Assembly (NCBI GenBank): GCA_021234155.1
Contig: JAJEKV010000319.1
Span: 1-64,000 of the forward strand
Origin: Isoetes taiwanensis
Taxonomy: Eukaryota; Streptophyta; Lycopodiopsida; Isoetales; Isoetaceae
DNA: 64,000 nt
Reading direction: 5' to 3'
The notes below the pieces were generated by a model. It was not told the DNA's origin, made no database searches, and worked only from the letters and a program-made list of their open reading frames with translations. Position numbers and translations under genes: made by a program. How positions within the stretch are numbered: the stretch's first letter is position 1; each line of letters opens with the position of its first letter. Below are positions 11,930-23,965 of the stretch, piece after piece.

Positions 11930-14900
11930 TGCCTTAAAGTCAAGTCTTTCATATGAAGATTCGCTATAGTTCATCACTTTCTGATTCTCCAAGTCGAGAT
12001 GATCGCGAAAGGTTCCTACATCTTAGTTACAAGTAGGAAACCGACCTTAACGCTAATCCATGATGTGGGCATATACATGCCACCTTTACATATTATATGG
12101 CCCATCTAATAATGGCCACCCTACTACTACTATATAGTTAGGCTTGTCCCTTTACACACTTCAATTCACATGGTATCGTGAAAGCAAGCCCTCGAGAGAG
12201 GAAAAGAATGGACATTTTTTTCCAAGGGTGAATTTTTTTGCCGTAGATTCCAAAGATCAAAATCGCATTCATAGGAGTCGCTATCACAAAAAAATTTCAA
12301 TGTCACCAAAAGATTATTATTCTAGTTCTGGAAGAAATTTGGGAAAATCAGCTTTTCACAAGAAATTATTGATTGCATGGTATTGAATTCATCTATCAGC
12401 ATTACATCTACCAACCAATGTCAAGAGTAGTGAATAAATTTGATAAATCTCGCCAGATTTTATCAAATTTTTCGGGGCTAGATTTGTCATAAATCATCAT
12501 AAATTCAGTAACGGATTCGCCAATCTTATGGTGACTGGAGGCTTTTGCTCCGCATGCGCATTAATTGTGACCGTACAATAGGTTTAGAGCACGTGTCCTG
12601 TGAATGTTATCAATAAAATCGTCATTTCTATTTGATTTTGTGACGAAGGTGCCAACGCATTTTGGGGACATGTGGATGTCTATGTTAAAAATGGAAGCAG
12701 AAGCGATGCGTTTACGAAGTCTCGCCAAAACACCTTTCACGCCGACAAAATTATGATGAATATCCACTAACATACTGCTTCACGCCATACTCCAGCATGG
12801 CGTTGAATTTATAATATAACTTACCCGCCAAATATACCTTCACAAATAATATGATCCGCTATCGGCAATCCCCCGGTCAAACAATATAACGCGAACATAT
12901 GTCGCGGTTTTATCGGACGAAACCCACCGTCGTGAACCAACCATATGCCTGGCGCGAATGTAATACTGAACAAAGTTTTATAGTGCAAAGGTTAGAGGTA
13001 TTAATCCTGAAAATGTCAACGTAAACTGGTTAGCTAATCGGCGGCGAAATCGATGCAATTTATATCACCAGCGCAAACATGACCGTATAAAGTTCTGGAG
13101 ATAATCAAAGATATTTCTTTGGCTGACGCTAGGGAACAACAACCGTAACCGCCGGCAAATGCATCAAAATATGAACGCCTTCTGTGCCCAATGCCGTGCC
13201 ATATAATTACGCGCGGATGCTTTGCTCGTTTTGCCGGTTGGTGTCGTCGCATCGGTGAAAGTGGTCTGATCATAAATGGGAATTGGGGTGAAGTCCGGGA
13301 CCTTGTTCTTTGGATCACGCTGATCTGAAATTTAATTTCAAAATGCACTATCAAAAATCCGCACCCATGTAAAACTTCGCCTAGCTGAACTCCATGGTCA
13401 CCACCGCAGGATGCGGCGGAACGTCCCGCAAACAAAATTTATCGCTGGTATTAGTTTCCACCCGCCAGATAGATGTAGCGGAATGCCCGCAAAATGAATA
13501 TTAAGTGCTTTGACCTAACCTTCTAGCCATCCATCCCACAACAAACTTATCACTGAGCCAGCACCCATGACTATGCCATTTTACTGTTCTCTAGGCTATA
13601 TGTCATCGTGAGTAGATCAAGGTTGTCCAGAAATGAGATAGAAAAGACCTTCATAGTTAAATTTCCAAATTCCCAAGGGTGATTGAGAGGGAGTATGGAA
13701 TCATGCAGATGAGGTTCATCAGAAGACAGGACCAAGAAGCCATAGAATGTTAGTTCTGGCAGAAAACTGCAGTTTTACAGCTGTAAACCATTCATTACGT
13801 AATATTGTGCTATTCCCAGAGCTGCTATGTGGAGTGCCTTCCAGGCTGAAAGACACATGATAATATTCACAATTAAAATCACGGCCTTACATAGTGGTGC
13901 AAAGCTGATATTCACACCATATACACTGGACCTGTGGCCAGAATGATGCATGAAATCTCTCAAACACCCAAAATGAGAAAGATTGAAATAAATACAATAC
14001 TTTGTGCTTGTATGGTTTGCCAGTGCCATGGTCGCGGTAAATTTAGTTAATAACGCCTTTTGTTCTACTCTTTATGTTTTCAGGATGATTAGCCTTCTTT
14101 TATTTTCGGTGTTAAATAGGTAATAGTACAAAATTATGAACAATGCCGCTTCTTCAACAAGACCAATGATTTTTCATTTGCTAAGAGACCGAAGAACGCA
14201 GACCGCTCTTCGGGAGAAGAGCACAAGAAGAGGGACCATGGTTCTCAAACGATATTCATCCCCGGTTCTTGCCGATGCACATCTTGTTCTATGTGTGCAT
14301 TCCATGTTGATGGCGGCCTCTTCTACAGAACAATAATGATGTGGACGTGCTAAACATGATCCAACTCTCAAGTAAAATTAGCGAAAAACAGCTGCAAGCA
14401 TTAACATTTGATGATGGTGCGCACCCCGCGGCGCAGTTGCGTTGATAGCAGTCTACGCTTTCACGCACCAAATGATTCAAATGCACTTCAATGAATAAAT
14501 GCGAGAATTAATCACATAAACCTTCGTAGTGACATGTTTACCAGATCAAAAGTTCCATTCGGGCACACCACTTTTAAAGATGTATGGAAAGCTCAGAATT
14601 TGCCCTAAAGAGTTTAAAAACTTGCTCCGCATTGTGAATCAATTCAAGCCTGATGTGTCGTAAATTGTGTTGTGCATAAACACTGTAAATGTTTTGTGTG
14701 TATTGTATATGCAAATAAGAATCTGCAAAAAGAATCCATGATAAAATAAAAAGTGTATGAATTTATTAGTACTAACGTTTGTTTCTTGTTTTCTCATGGT
14801 AGACCAAATATATTGAAGCCAGCAAGACCCACTTCCTCAATTCTCAAATACAGGTGTCTTCTGCCAGTTCGAGGCAAAAAATCAAAAGCAGATTATCAAG

Positions 14901-14940
14901 AATATAGCTCCGAACATGTCGGCTTGGTGAAGAAAAGTTA
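11930..14940. other. No recognisable gene
   Basis: The minus-strand frame 13,034-13,435 (133 aa) lacks known motifs. A short inverted repeat (TTTGATAAA ... TTTATCAAA) lies at about 12,437-12,468. The rest is anonymous. Confidence 0.35.
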
Positions 14941-15420
14941 GGGAAATATGGAAAGGTTGCAAAGCCCGGAGAGAGATGTGTTACGAGAAGAATGACCCAT
15001 GAGAAAGATATGGGAAGAACTATATGGCAAACGTGGTTGTCGGGAGAAGAGCCCCATAGAAGAAAAAATACCTATGGTGGTAAATGGAGATAACGTGGAA
15101 AAAATAAAGGCCTCGAATAATGAGCGGGTCAACAACGAGAAGAAAAAGATGTTGAGAATTAAAGGAAGAAAAACCTTGGGAAGACAAACCGCATGGAAGT
15201 GGAAATACCCCATGGAAGAAAAGGAAGATGGTCGTGGCCTTTACGGGCGAAGCCAGAAAAGAAATATCAATGGTGACACAAGGAATGGCCACAGCAATGA
15301 AGGTTGAAGAAGAAACTTTTTGGGGAATACATACGATGTAAGCCGAAGTTGGAGAATAAACCCATTGAAGAATAAAAAAAGAAACTAAAGGGGAAAGATG
15401 TGTTACCAAATGCCGCAACA
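14940..15420. repeat. Degenerate GA-rich internal repeats
   Basis: Purine-rich sequence with loosely repeated CCCATRGAAGAAAA-type strings near 15,050, 15,205 and 15,360. The open frames on both strands (102 and 156 aa) reflect this composition and look like artefacts, not genes. Confidence 0.35.
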
Positions 15421-16099
15421 AAGGGCAAGTTATACCGTAACATGAAAATGGGTCACCACCAAAAGGGCTACGACCAGCAAGAACCATCATTCATTTAAAT
15501 TGGATTTATGTCGATTTTGACCATTTTGGCACCGCGAACTTTTTCCCAAGTTAGTAAATTTGCATCGAGAATGTGACTTTTTTATAACAAAGACAACATG
15601 ATTGCATTAAAAATTAAAAATATCACATATGCATGTCGAAGTCACATATTGCTAATTACTTCTCGGCGACCCCTAGAGATATCATATAGCTTTCCTTCAC
15701 TTCCACGTATTGTAAACCCTAGAAGTCTTAACTGAATGACCTTTTTGGGGTCCATGAAAACAAAATAGTATCTAACCTAACCCAATCATCCCCTTCAATA
15801 GGGTTTCTTTCCATCTCTTTTGTCCAAATTTCTATATATACCTTTCTTTCCTCAAGCATCAACGCATTTTAACCGGTGCAATCGGACACCAATTCACTCC
15901 ATAATAATTTAACTTTGTTCTCACATTGCGGTATACTTTTGCAAACCTCGGGAGATGGTGTAACCCATCCACATAATGGTATATCTTTGCGCGGGTAATT
16001 AAGTGCAAATTGATATAAAGCAAATCATCTTTGGGATCATAATCCCTCCAGCCCGAGATATTTAGGGCCTTCCTTTCCTAGGACCAACATATGTTTTTC

Positions 16100-18060
16100 G
16101 AAGAAATTGAGGAGCCATGGACTTGCGAATACTACCAACCACACATCAATGCCTTCCCTCGTGTAATATCAAGTCTCTCCACCTAGTCTTAGGTAGCCAT
16201 CCATCTTTGAGTTCATCGAGGATGTCTACTTGTCCTAATAATCCATGTACCGTGTCCAATAATCTATCAATGCAAGGTTGGTATCATCAAGTTAATTTTC
16301 CAATACTGATGTGGCCGAGAAATGCCCGTCAATGTGCTTTTGCAATGATCACCTCGGAAAAAGACTTAAGAGCTTTTGGTTGACCCCTTTGGAATCTTAG
16401 GGTTTACCATTTTTCATCTTCATTGCCATATATAGTACTCCCTATCTGCCTCCATTTATCATCGAAGGTCTCATCTTCCATTGCATGATTGGCTTATTTC
16501 CATGACCCGAGAGTGTAATTGAAGAGGTCTAGATTGACCTTCCATATCAAGAGCATAACCTTCGATAAAAATTCTTCCAATCAGGCACCTCTTGTATGAT
16601 CAACCTATAGGAGAAAGGTGAAATGCATTCACTAGGAGAACTTCCATTAGTCTAGGGAAGATTGGTCACGCTTGAGATTTCCTTTAATGCATCCGATACT
16701 TCCCAAACAATGCATCCCATCCCTCGCGAGTATGTCCGTGCATTAAGAACCTTAAATTCACTCTTTTCAAAGACCACCCACCTATTTAAATAAGATAGGA
16801 ATGAGAACATATACTGCTTTTATCGGCCTCAAAGACAATTGTCAAGTTGGAGGAGGAACCCCTTGGTAGATCTCGGAGGTTGGGGACGTGAACTGAGGCT
16901 CCAACATGTTCAAGCACCGACTTCCTAAACCTTGCCTTTAGTAATCTTCTCTAAATTATTAGGCTTTCTATTCAACAATGCCAATCAAGAGTGGTTGGCT
17001 ACCACCTCGTAGGTTGTGGAGGTCAATTTAATAACCACTCTCATAGTTCCTCAAGCACCTCATCACACTTCCAATATGAAAACCGGGACCATCTCACCCT
17101 GTTGCAAACTAAAATGGCCATAATAAATGGCACCCAGCCATGCACTATTGCACCCGCCGAGAGACTTGCAAAGGATAAGCTCTATTGATTTGCTTGTATG
17201 TGTAACTATACCGGTGGCAAACAAGTCTTTATTGATCCATGCTGTCATGTATAATACAAACATGGTTATTGGGTTCCAAACATGATAATGTTCTCCACAT
17301 CCAATAAGTGGATCTACATGATGGTTAGTCCTCATGTGATCTTTCATTTGCTCCCCTTATCTTAGCCCCTTTGGCTTGGTTGCTTGGTCTTATCAGAATC
17401 TCTTTCAACTTAGCACACCAGTTTCCTTTGCAAAGTTGTTGAAGTGTCTATAGTGACATGCTTTAAAGTGCTTGCTCCATAGTCATCAAGAAAGTTGAGA
17501 TGGGAATAGTAACATTGCAAAGTTCTAAACAAAAGCATTCACTTCCCTCCAATATGCTTTTCTGGGTATAATGGGATGGCAATCTCTTCGACAACTATTT
17601 TTTCCCGCTGATCTTTTCCTACTTTTTATGTGGCATATTCTCAAATTGAATTCAACATATTTTTCAAAAACCTCCCTAGCAGCCGTGATCCTAGAAGTTG
17701 GCCTCAACATGCTATATTTCCATGTAATGCAATTTTACTCCCTTTGTATGACTTGCTTGCCAATTTTGCCAAAGATGAAATTGGAATGCCATGAATATGT
17801 ATCCATGCAACTTTACATATCCATGTCCCTAGCAAAGGTATTTTTTTTTTTTGGGAATTTTTCATCTTGAAGTGCAAGCTCATGAATGGAGTACATGTAA
17901 GTCCTCCCTCATCACAAGTATACTCTTTGAAGGTGGCTCTTGCTTCCACCAATTCATCAATTCAAACTTCCAAAACACAATTAGCCCAAAGAACATTCCA
18001 TTCCCTTACCTTATGAGCTTCCTTAGAACAATCACTACTTGACTTGGACCTCTTGCTAGG
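16100..18060 (-). pseudogene. Minus-strand retroelement ORF1-like (DUF4283-type) relic
   Basis: Minus-strand frames at 17,525-17,710 and 17,704-17,952 overlap and resemble the nucleic-acid-binding ORF1/gag-like protein of plant LINEs. A W(I/V)xIHGIPxxxLAKLA string corresponds to the WVRLPGLPLxxW-type core. It is followed in the other frame by TSRITAAREVFEKY, at the position of the SxARVxVEVD-type block. Further downstream on that strand (17,063-17,347) a His/Cys-containing stretch could be a decayed zinc knuckle. Frameshifts and stops break all of it, and no reverse transcriptase is visible next to it. Confidence 0.35.
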
Positions 18061-18749
18061 ATAATGTTTCACCACCTAGTGTGCCCCTCTTCTCCAAAAT
18101 GTGGTCTTGGCGACTATTGAGGTATTAAGAAAATCGATTGTCATCCACAACCCCGGGTTCCTAAAGAAATTCTCCTATAAACTCAATGTGCTATAGGCCA
18201 TGGCATGATGCATGGAACCTCCAATTGTTTAATACAAGCAGTGCAACGGGTGATTTGATCCTTTTTCCTTCCATTTTCCCTCTAAACTTGTTATAGCCAC
18301 ACCCACCACTTTTATCCTCTCCCTAACCTTTCATCATTGATACCTCGATAGGATCAGCTAATGATAGTTCCTTCACCTACTAGCTCCTTATTGCATTGGT
18401 GCTTCACTTTCACCTTCTTATTCTTCCAATCCAACCCATTGTGAGGAAAATTTGCTTAGTAGTCTGACCAAAACCCCTTTGGTGGTCCACAAAGATTGAC
18501 CTACAAGAACAATGTTTACAATGGGGTAACAATGTGATAAGAACATGTGGTAACAATGTTGAAACATGTTGGGGATAGGCATTAACATTTTTACCTTTTT
18601 TAGGATCCACACGCCACCTATATAAAGTGAAATGTCTTAATATTAGTTCGGAAAAGGACAAAGTAATTTTGAGAACCGATTAAAGGAACTTTAAGAAATA
18701 CCAAAAAACCATTAAATGGACAAATATATGTTGTAAGCAGCCAAAAAAT

Positions 18750-19010
18750 AAGTATAGGGGTGTAGGTAATTATTGCAAAATTAATGGTAACATAGGGTGT
18801 ATGCTAGTAATACTAATGAGGTAAGTATAGGTAAAAAAATCTAGATGGGCCAAAGTTGGTTTAAAGTATAAGGGTCTAGGTAATTATACAAAATTAATGA
18901 AAACATAGGTTTTAAATATAATACATGTGGGTAATTCTATAGAGAATTAATGATAACCTAAATTAATTAATTCAATAGAAGTAATGATAGGTAATTCATT
19001 ATATGATATA
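18750..19010 (+). repeat. Degenerate tandem repeats (GTAGGTAATTA... unit)
   Basis: Four imperfect copies of a block of about 35 bp containing (T/G)AGGTAATT...AATTAATGRTAAC start near 18,756, 18,868, 18,928 and 18,988. They are AT-rich and noncoding. Confidence 0.5.
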
Positions 19011-19054
19011 AATCTTGTATGATATGATGGAATCATAATTACAAACCGGCCCCT

Positions 19055-19060
19055 TATAAG
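19055..19060 (+). promoter_or_regulatory. TATA-like box (TATAAG)
   Basis: CCTTATAAGAAACC lies 72 bp before an ATG at 19,132 with a good plant context (ACCATGG). The leader between them contains a duplicated GCCAATCCTTTCTTCCT block, a pyrimidine-rich leader typical of plant 5'UTRs. Confidence 0.4.
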
Positions 19061-19131
19061 AAACCCTCCATTCTTTCAACCGGCCAATCCTTTCTTCCTT
19101 CTAGCCAATCCTTTCTTCCTTTCTTCCTACC

Positions 19132-19398
19132 ATGGTGAGCCATCTTTTGCCTACCCAGCTCCATCACGGACTTCTCTCCCGAAGAGGCGGAAGAGGCGAT
19201 AAAAAATTGATAAAGAAATCCATTCCCTCTCCGCAGATGCCGGGCCTGGACGCCTCCACCACGATCCGGGATAATTGCGAGGAGTTATTTCTTCGTGGCA
19301 AAGCCGCCTTCGAAAAGATTATCCGAAAGCACCAAAGACCAAGAGTCCCGAAGTCCCCCAATACTCCCTTTGATTCAGATGAGGAGATGGAGAACTAG
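19132..19398 (+). CDS. Hypothetical small protein, 88 aa
   Basis: The ATG sits in a strong ACCATGG context 72 bp after a TATA-like box. The protein is basic in its first third and ends in an acidic DSDEEMEN tail. It has no domain I recognise. The sequence after the stop remains purine-rich and encodes long Lys/Arg/Glu runs in other frames to about 19,585, so the true product may be longer through an intron or an old frameshift. It could also be the promoter and leader of a retroelement. It is included because promoter, leader and start context agree. Confidence 0.3.
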   Translation: MVSHLLPTQLHHGLLSRRGGRGDKKLIKKSIPSPQMPGLDASTTIRDNCEELFLRGKAAFEKIIRKHQRPRVPKSPNTPFDSDEEMEN

Positions 19399-19735
19399 AT
19401 TGAAAAAGAAGAAGAAATGGAGGAAGCGGATGAAGAATGGCGGAAGAATTAGAAGAAGAAAAAGCAATGATTATGGACCCCTCTCCTCCTCCCCAAGACT
19501 TAAGATGTCGCTGAAGACATCGAATAAGATGGCGATGAAAGCTCAGAGGAAGAAGAGGAGGAGGAAGAAGAGGAGGAGGTAGAGGGCTGATTTTTGTTTT
19601 TGTTTTTGTTATTTAGTTTTTGGTTCAGAAGAGCGAGCTGGGCATCTCCAAAAAAGGCCTCAAATGAGGATTATGAATGGAGCTAGGCATCTCCTTAAAC
19701 CGCCTAGAACTTCAGAATTTTATAACATGTAGCTG

Positions 19736-20001
19736 GGCAACTCTAATAAAAGGCCTTATGTAAAATTTTTTCAATGGCAATACAAGGATTTATCGATCGT
19801 AATATGTTTCTTTAGTTTCTACTCTAACTTGAAAGCAGAACTGTAATTTCTGCATAGGTTGTTTTGAATTCTGGCAACTCTAATAAAAGGCCCTATGTAA
19901 AAATTTTTAATGGCAATACAAGGATTTAATGACTACAATATGTTTCTTCATATGACTGAAAGCATAACTGTAATTTCTTCAGAAGCTGTTTTGAATTCTG
20001 G
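19736..20001 (+). repeat. Two-copy tandem duplication, about 137-bp unit
   Basis: Copies begin GGCAACTCTAATAAAAGGCC at 19,736 and 19,873. Both run through GGCAATACAAGGATTTA and end GTTTTGAATTCTGG. They differ by several substitutions and small gaps. Confidence 0.85.
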
Positions 20002-20016
20002 CCCTTTCATTCTTAA

Positions 20017-20214
20017 ATTTGAGAGAGTGAAGTGAGATCACGCCAGAAAGCGAAAGAAAAAGGTGCAAAATGTTTAATTACAGGGCCCATACATGCTCGG
20101 CGCGGAATTGCATTCGAATTAGCTTTATGCGCTTCACGCCAAAGCGTATTGGACCTGTACAATGTAAACATTTTGCACACAAACATATTTCACTTCAGCT
20201 CTCTCAAATTTGAA
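20017..20214. repeat. Imperfect foldback (about 198 bp), MITE- or pri-miRNA-like
   Basis: The first half pairs with the second: AAATTTGAGAGAGTGAAGTG with CACTTCAGCTCTCTCAAATTT at the ends, GTGCAAAATGTTTA with GTAAACATTTTGCAC further in, and ACAGGGCCCATACATGC with GCGTATTGGACCTGT near the centre. The apical region contains a GGCGCGGAATTGCATTCG string. I found no clear target-site duplication, so I cannot call it a MITE with certainty. Confidence 0.55.
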
Positions 20215-20489
20215 AAGTACAAGACAAATTTCAAGAAATGCGATCGCTTTTAAAGTACAATATGATACACGCATGGCATTTAAATTACAAGTGAATGGTA
20301 TTAGCCTCATGGCGCCAAATCACTAATTTGTTTTTTCTCTAACTTACGATTTATGAACTACGCTGGCAACGCATTCAACCAAGTTCCTCCCGTACAAGAT
20401 AGGCTACAAGCATAAGCTTTTTCAATGAGTAGTGTCGCGGCTGGAGGGCTTGAAATGGAGAATGCTGTTGATAATTAGAGTTGCAGACC

Positions 20490-20492
20490 TCG
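20490..20492. repeat. Target-site duplication (TCG) of CACTA element, left
   Basis: TCG directly precedes the CACTAC terminus and recurs at 23,963-23,965. A 3-bp duplication is the norm for CACTA transposons. Confidence 0.85.
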
Positions 20493-20507
20493 CACTACAA
20501 GAGAATG

Positions 20508-20830
20508 GCTATTATTTGTCAGAAAAATCGTCAGACTGTTTAGAGAGATTTTTGTCTGACGAATAATCTGACGATTTTTCTGACGCTTGCTTTTCTGACA
20601 ATTTTACGCCGATATTTTCACGATTAATCGGGGAGAAATATACGGCGGCTATATGTGTCACATAAATCGTCGAAATTTAGTGTCGAAAAACGCCGATTTT
20701 TCACCGAAAAAAACGTCGATTTTTTCGTCAAGAAAAGCGCCGAAAAAGCGTCAGCAATTTCGTCAGATTTTGTGTCACATTTATCGTCAAAAAGATCGTC
20801 AGTAGCACTATCACAATTTTTGTCATAACA
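20508..20830. repeat. Left subterminal repeat cluster of CACTA element
   Basis: Repeated TCTGACGA, GTCAGAAAAATCGTCAG, CGTCGAAA and related strings alternate in orientation. This is a typical subterminal binding-site array. The clusters at the two ends resemble each other only in these short motifs. Confidence 0.8.
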
Positions 20831-23659
20831 TTTCATCCAAGAGCCCGTTTAGATGAAATTTGATGTTTTGAAAGGCTATCTCCCTGATCTGTCTAATGAT
20901 GTAATAATTGACCAAATTTGATTTTTTTGGGGAGCAAAAAATATGTAAATTTTCATCCCTAGCTAGTATTGTAGATTTGAGCTTAGAACAAGTTAGTAGA
21001 TTCAAAATGCTAAATAACGAGGGCAAATTTTCCTTTATCAACCTGTGGATAGACTATGGCCGCTTTGTTGGATTTAAAACAAGTATTGTGCAAACGATCG
21101 ATGCCGGGCACTAATGGTTTGAATGGAGATTAAAATGAGGAGGAGGAGGCGAGAATATTGAAAGAATATTCTTTTTGAAAGGTTAGGGCCAATTTGGCCT
21201 TTAGTACTTGGCCTCAAATATGCAAATTTGGTTTAAAATGCAAATTACCTTAGGGCATATTGCAATTTTGGCTTAGGGCATCTATAGAGCCTTGGTTGCC
21301 AAAATAATTGACTTGTTAGCTTGGTTGGCAAAGCCATTGGGCAAGTTTCACTAGACGTGAGATGCAAAATGACTTGCAAAAAATTTTTTTTTTAATGATT
21401 GATATAGACTTATAAAATGGTTTTCATGATTGAAAAAGTTAAGTAATTCCGTAGAAAGATAAAAGGCCACTTAATGCCTATTTGGTTAATTTGAATGACC
21501 TTGGAATTTTCTAAGAATTGAAGGCAAAATTCTTATAACTTGCAAAACTAGTTCGATATACATGCTCTTATGCACGATAACTCCAAGTTTGATGACTCTA
21601 AGTTTTTATTTCACTTGTTGTAAATAAAATTATTTGCTTTGATAAATTATTTGCTTTGATATCTAGAAAGAAAAAAAAATTCCTAGGGTTAGGGCATATG
21701 GCCGATGACCTTGGTGCCAAGCGGTCGCCTTGGTCGCTTCGGATCTGGAAGGACATGAACGGTCTGGTTTGACCTGTTGCACTGAAAAACTTTCTGATAT
21801 TTTGAGGCTGCTATGGCTATAAACGCAATGCAGGAAAGAGGCTGCCAGACATAAGCTTGGTCTTTTACTTTTTCAGCTCTATTGCAGTTATAGAAGAGCT
21901 TATTGGCTATGGCGGTGCAGGAAGTTCGTCGGAAGCAATTACGCTTGCATGATTTGTGCTAAAGCATAATATCAGTGATCTACTGGAAACTCCTATTCAG
22001 GTTCTTATTTGTTATTAATTTAGCTTATGGATTTCGAAAATAGTCTGAGCTTTAAAAGACCTAAAGCCTGGTTTCTAGGCAGGGAATGATGCAGTAATAC
22101 ATTTAGTTGTTTGGTTTGGCCTGTAGGCTGATACCTGCTTCCAACAATCCGGTACATGCGTTTGTTGTAGTGGCCTGTGCTTTAAAATAATTATCTTGTT
22201 GTTGCATGCCTTGGTGAGCATGGCCGATGTAGCTTTTTATTTGCACAATTTTTCATAGACCAAGGCCTGCTTTCTTGAAGTCCTAAATATTAGGTTCTAA
22301 ATCTTATGTTCGATAATGGTACGTTTTGGAAGTTTCAAAAATATGTTCTAAATCTCATGTGAAGGATGTATATATGAAGTTCTAAATCTTATGTTTGACA
22401 AGGTACATTTTGGAGCTGTAAAGGATCAAAATGCTATAATATGAAATCAATTATCATGCTGGAATTGCACATAAATCAGGTTTGTCCTGTGTACTTTCAA
22501 TTGATAATTATTAGATATGGATTTGTGGTAGACATGTGAACTTCACTACTAATGCCAGCTTATGTGCTACTGTTGGCTAGCTTATATGTACGCTGATGAT
22601 GGCCATGCTGATCTGAATTTCAAGTTAGAGTCTACAATGCTAGAATTTATGTGGAATGCCATGCATAACTTAAATTCGTATGCTACAACTCTCATGGTAA
22701 TGTATCCGAGCTATTTGTGGCTTGCAAGTATCCTGCATTATCATGCTGAAATTATTCCTGGACATATGTTTTTAAGGGCTTGTATTGTCATGAGAATACC
22801 TAATTCTTAGGTCTTGTTTGCAGCTTGATATTTTTTGTTGCATGATTAAGTGCATATTCTATGCACACTATACTTGTTGGTGAATTAATTTAGGCAGGCT
22901 TAAGAGGATAATTTGGTAGTATTTTGCAATAATATATCTTATACCATTGCTTGCTGATTTTAACTGAGTCGTACAGAAATATGGCTGTGGTAGACAGCCA
23001 TTCATTTGAATATAATGTTCTTGAATACATTTGCATTCTTGCACTAAAAATTAGAGTTTTATTTACTTATATAACACACAGGTGAAGGGTGAGTTGCTGA
23101 TTTTTCTAACAAGGGGTTGTTCTATCAAATGTTGCAGGTGCAATGAAAAGAAGGGGGCTTACTGATTGTGCATTCACCCCCTTATTCACCCCCTTGTACT
23201 TCGCTATTGCTTGCTTCAACATCCTTCTGTTGCAGTTGCAAGTTGCAGGCTATTACTTATTCAATAGGTACATCAAAAAGTTTGAAATGATAGAGACTTA
23301 ACAATTAATGGGTTTTGTGTATATTTGAAATTCAGCTTGAGGGCTATAGAACATCAAAATCTTTCTTGAACAAGCATCGCAACAAGGAAGCTATTACTGA
23401 GCACCTTGCCACATTATTTTTGTTGGCATGATAAAGATTGTTACATGTAACTTTAACTACATTTAAATAAATGATGCTCTTATCTCTTTATAGCTTGTAG
23501 CCTAAATTCATTTTAAACTTAAGCAGTATTACAAGTATTACAAGCTAAGTGTAAATGATAATGCAAATGTATTGCAAATTGATACAAAATTTAAAGTTAC
23601 AGACAAAATGCGAATCCAGACAAAACGTAAATAGATGCAGACAAAACGTAAATAGATGC

Positions 23660-23947
23660 ATGACGTGACGATTTTGGTGGCCAAACATCTGACAATTTTT
23701 TTTGACAATTTTTTTGACGAAAATTCTGACGATTTTCTTGACGAAAATTTTGACGATTTTTCTGATGATTTTTCTGACGATTTTTCTGACGATTTTTTTG
23801 ACACTTAATCGTCAGAAGACTGACGAGTTTTCTGACGATTTTTCTGATCGTCAGATAATATTCGTCAGGTAAATCGTCAGGCAGTAGAGTCTGGGCAATT
23901 ATCTGTTTTGTGAAGACCATCTGACGATTTTTCTGACAAAAAACCTT
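23660..23947. repeat. Right subterminal repeat cluster of CACTA element
   Basis: At least ten copies of (T)CTGACGATTTTT or close variants, several in direct tandem at 23,700-23,800. The minus-strand frames across it (KSSEKSSEKSS type) are artefacts of the repeat. Confidence 0.85.
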
Positions 23948-23962
23948 CATTCTCTTGTAGTG

Positions 23963-23965
23963 TCG
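23963..23965. repeat. Target-site duplication (TCG) of CACTA element, right
   Basis: Matches TCG at 20,490-20,492 directly outside the left terminus. Confidence 0.85.

Larger units (their letters stand above)
20493..23962 (+). mobile_element. Non-autonomous CACTA (En/Spm) transposon
   Basis: The left end is CACTACAAGAGAATG at 20,493-20,507. The right end is its perfect reverse complement, CATTCTCTTGTAGTG, at 23,948-23,962. TCG flanks both ends as a 3-bp target duplication. Inside each end are dense subterminal repeats built on TCTGACGATTTTT in both orientations (about 20,515-20,830 and 23,660-23,947), the sites where a TnpA-like protein would bind in this superfamily. The 2.8-kb core has no transposase-like open frame, and the longest plus-strand frame is 82 aa. 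Movement would therefore need a transposase supplied by an autonomous relative. The perfect inverted repeats and intact duplication suggest a fairly recent insertion. Confidence 0.93.

Noticed and set aside
15020-15490. 156-aa minus-strand frame as a gene
   Set aside because: Phe/Ser/Pro-rich, opposite a GA-rich repeat stretch. No motif or promoter.
19295-19582. 95-aa Lys/Arg-rich frame as a nuclear protein
   Set aside because: It comes from GAAGAAG-type simple sequence and overlaps the better-supported frame at 19,132-19,398.
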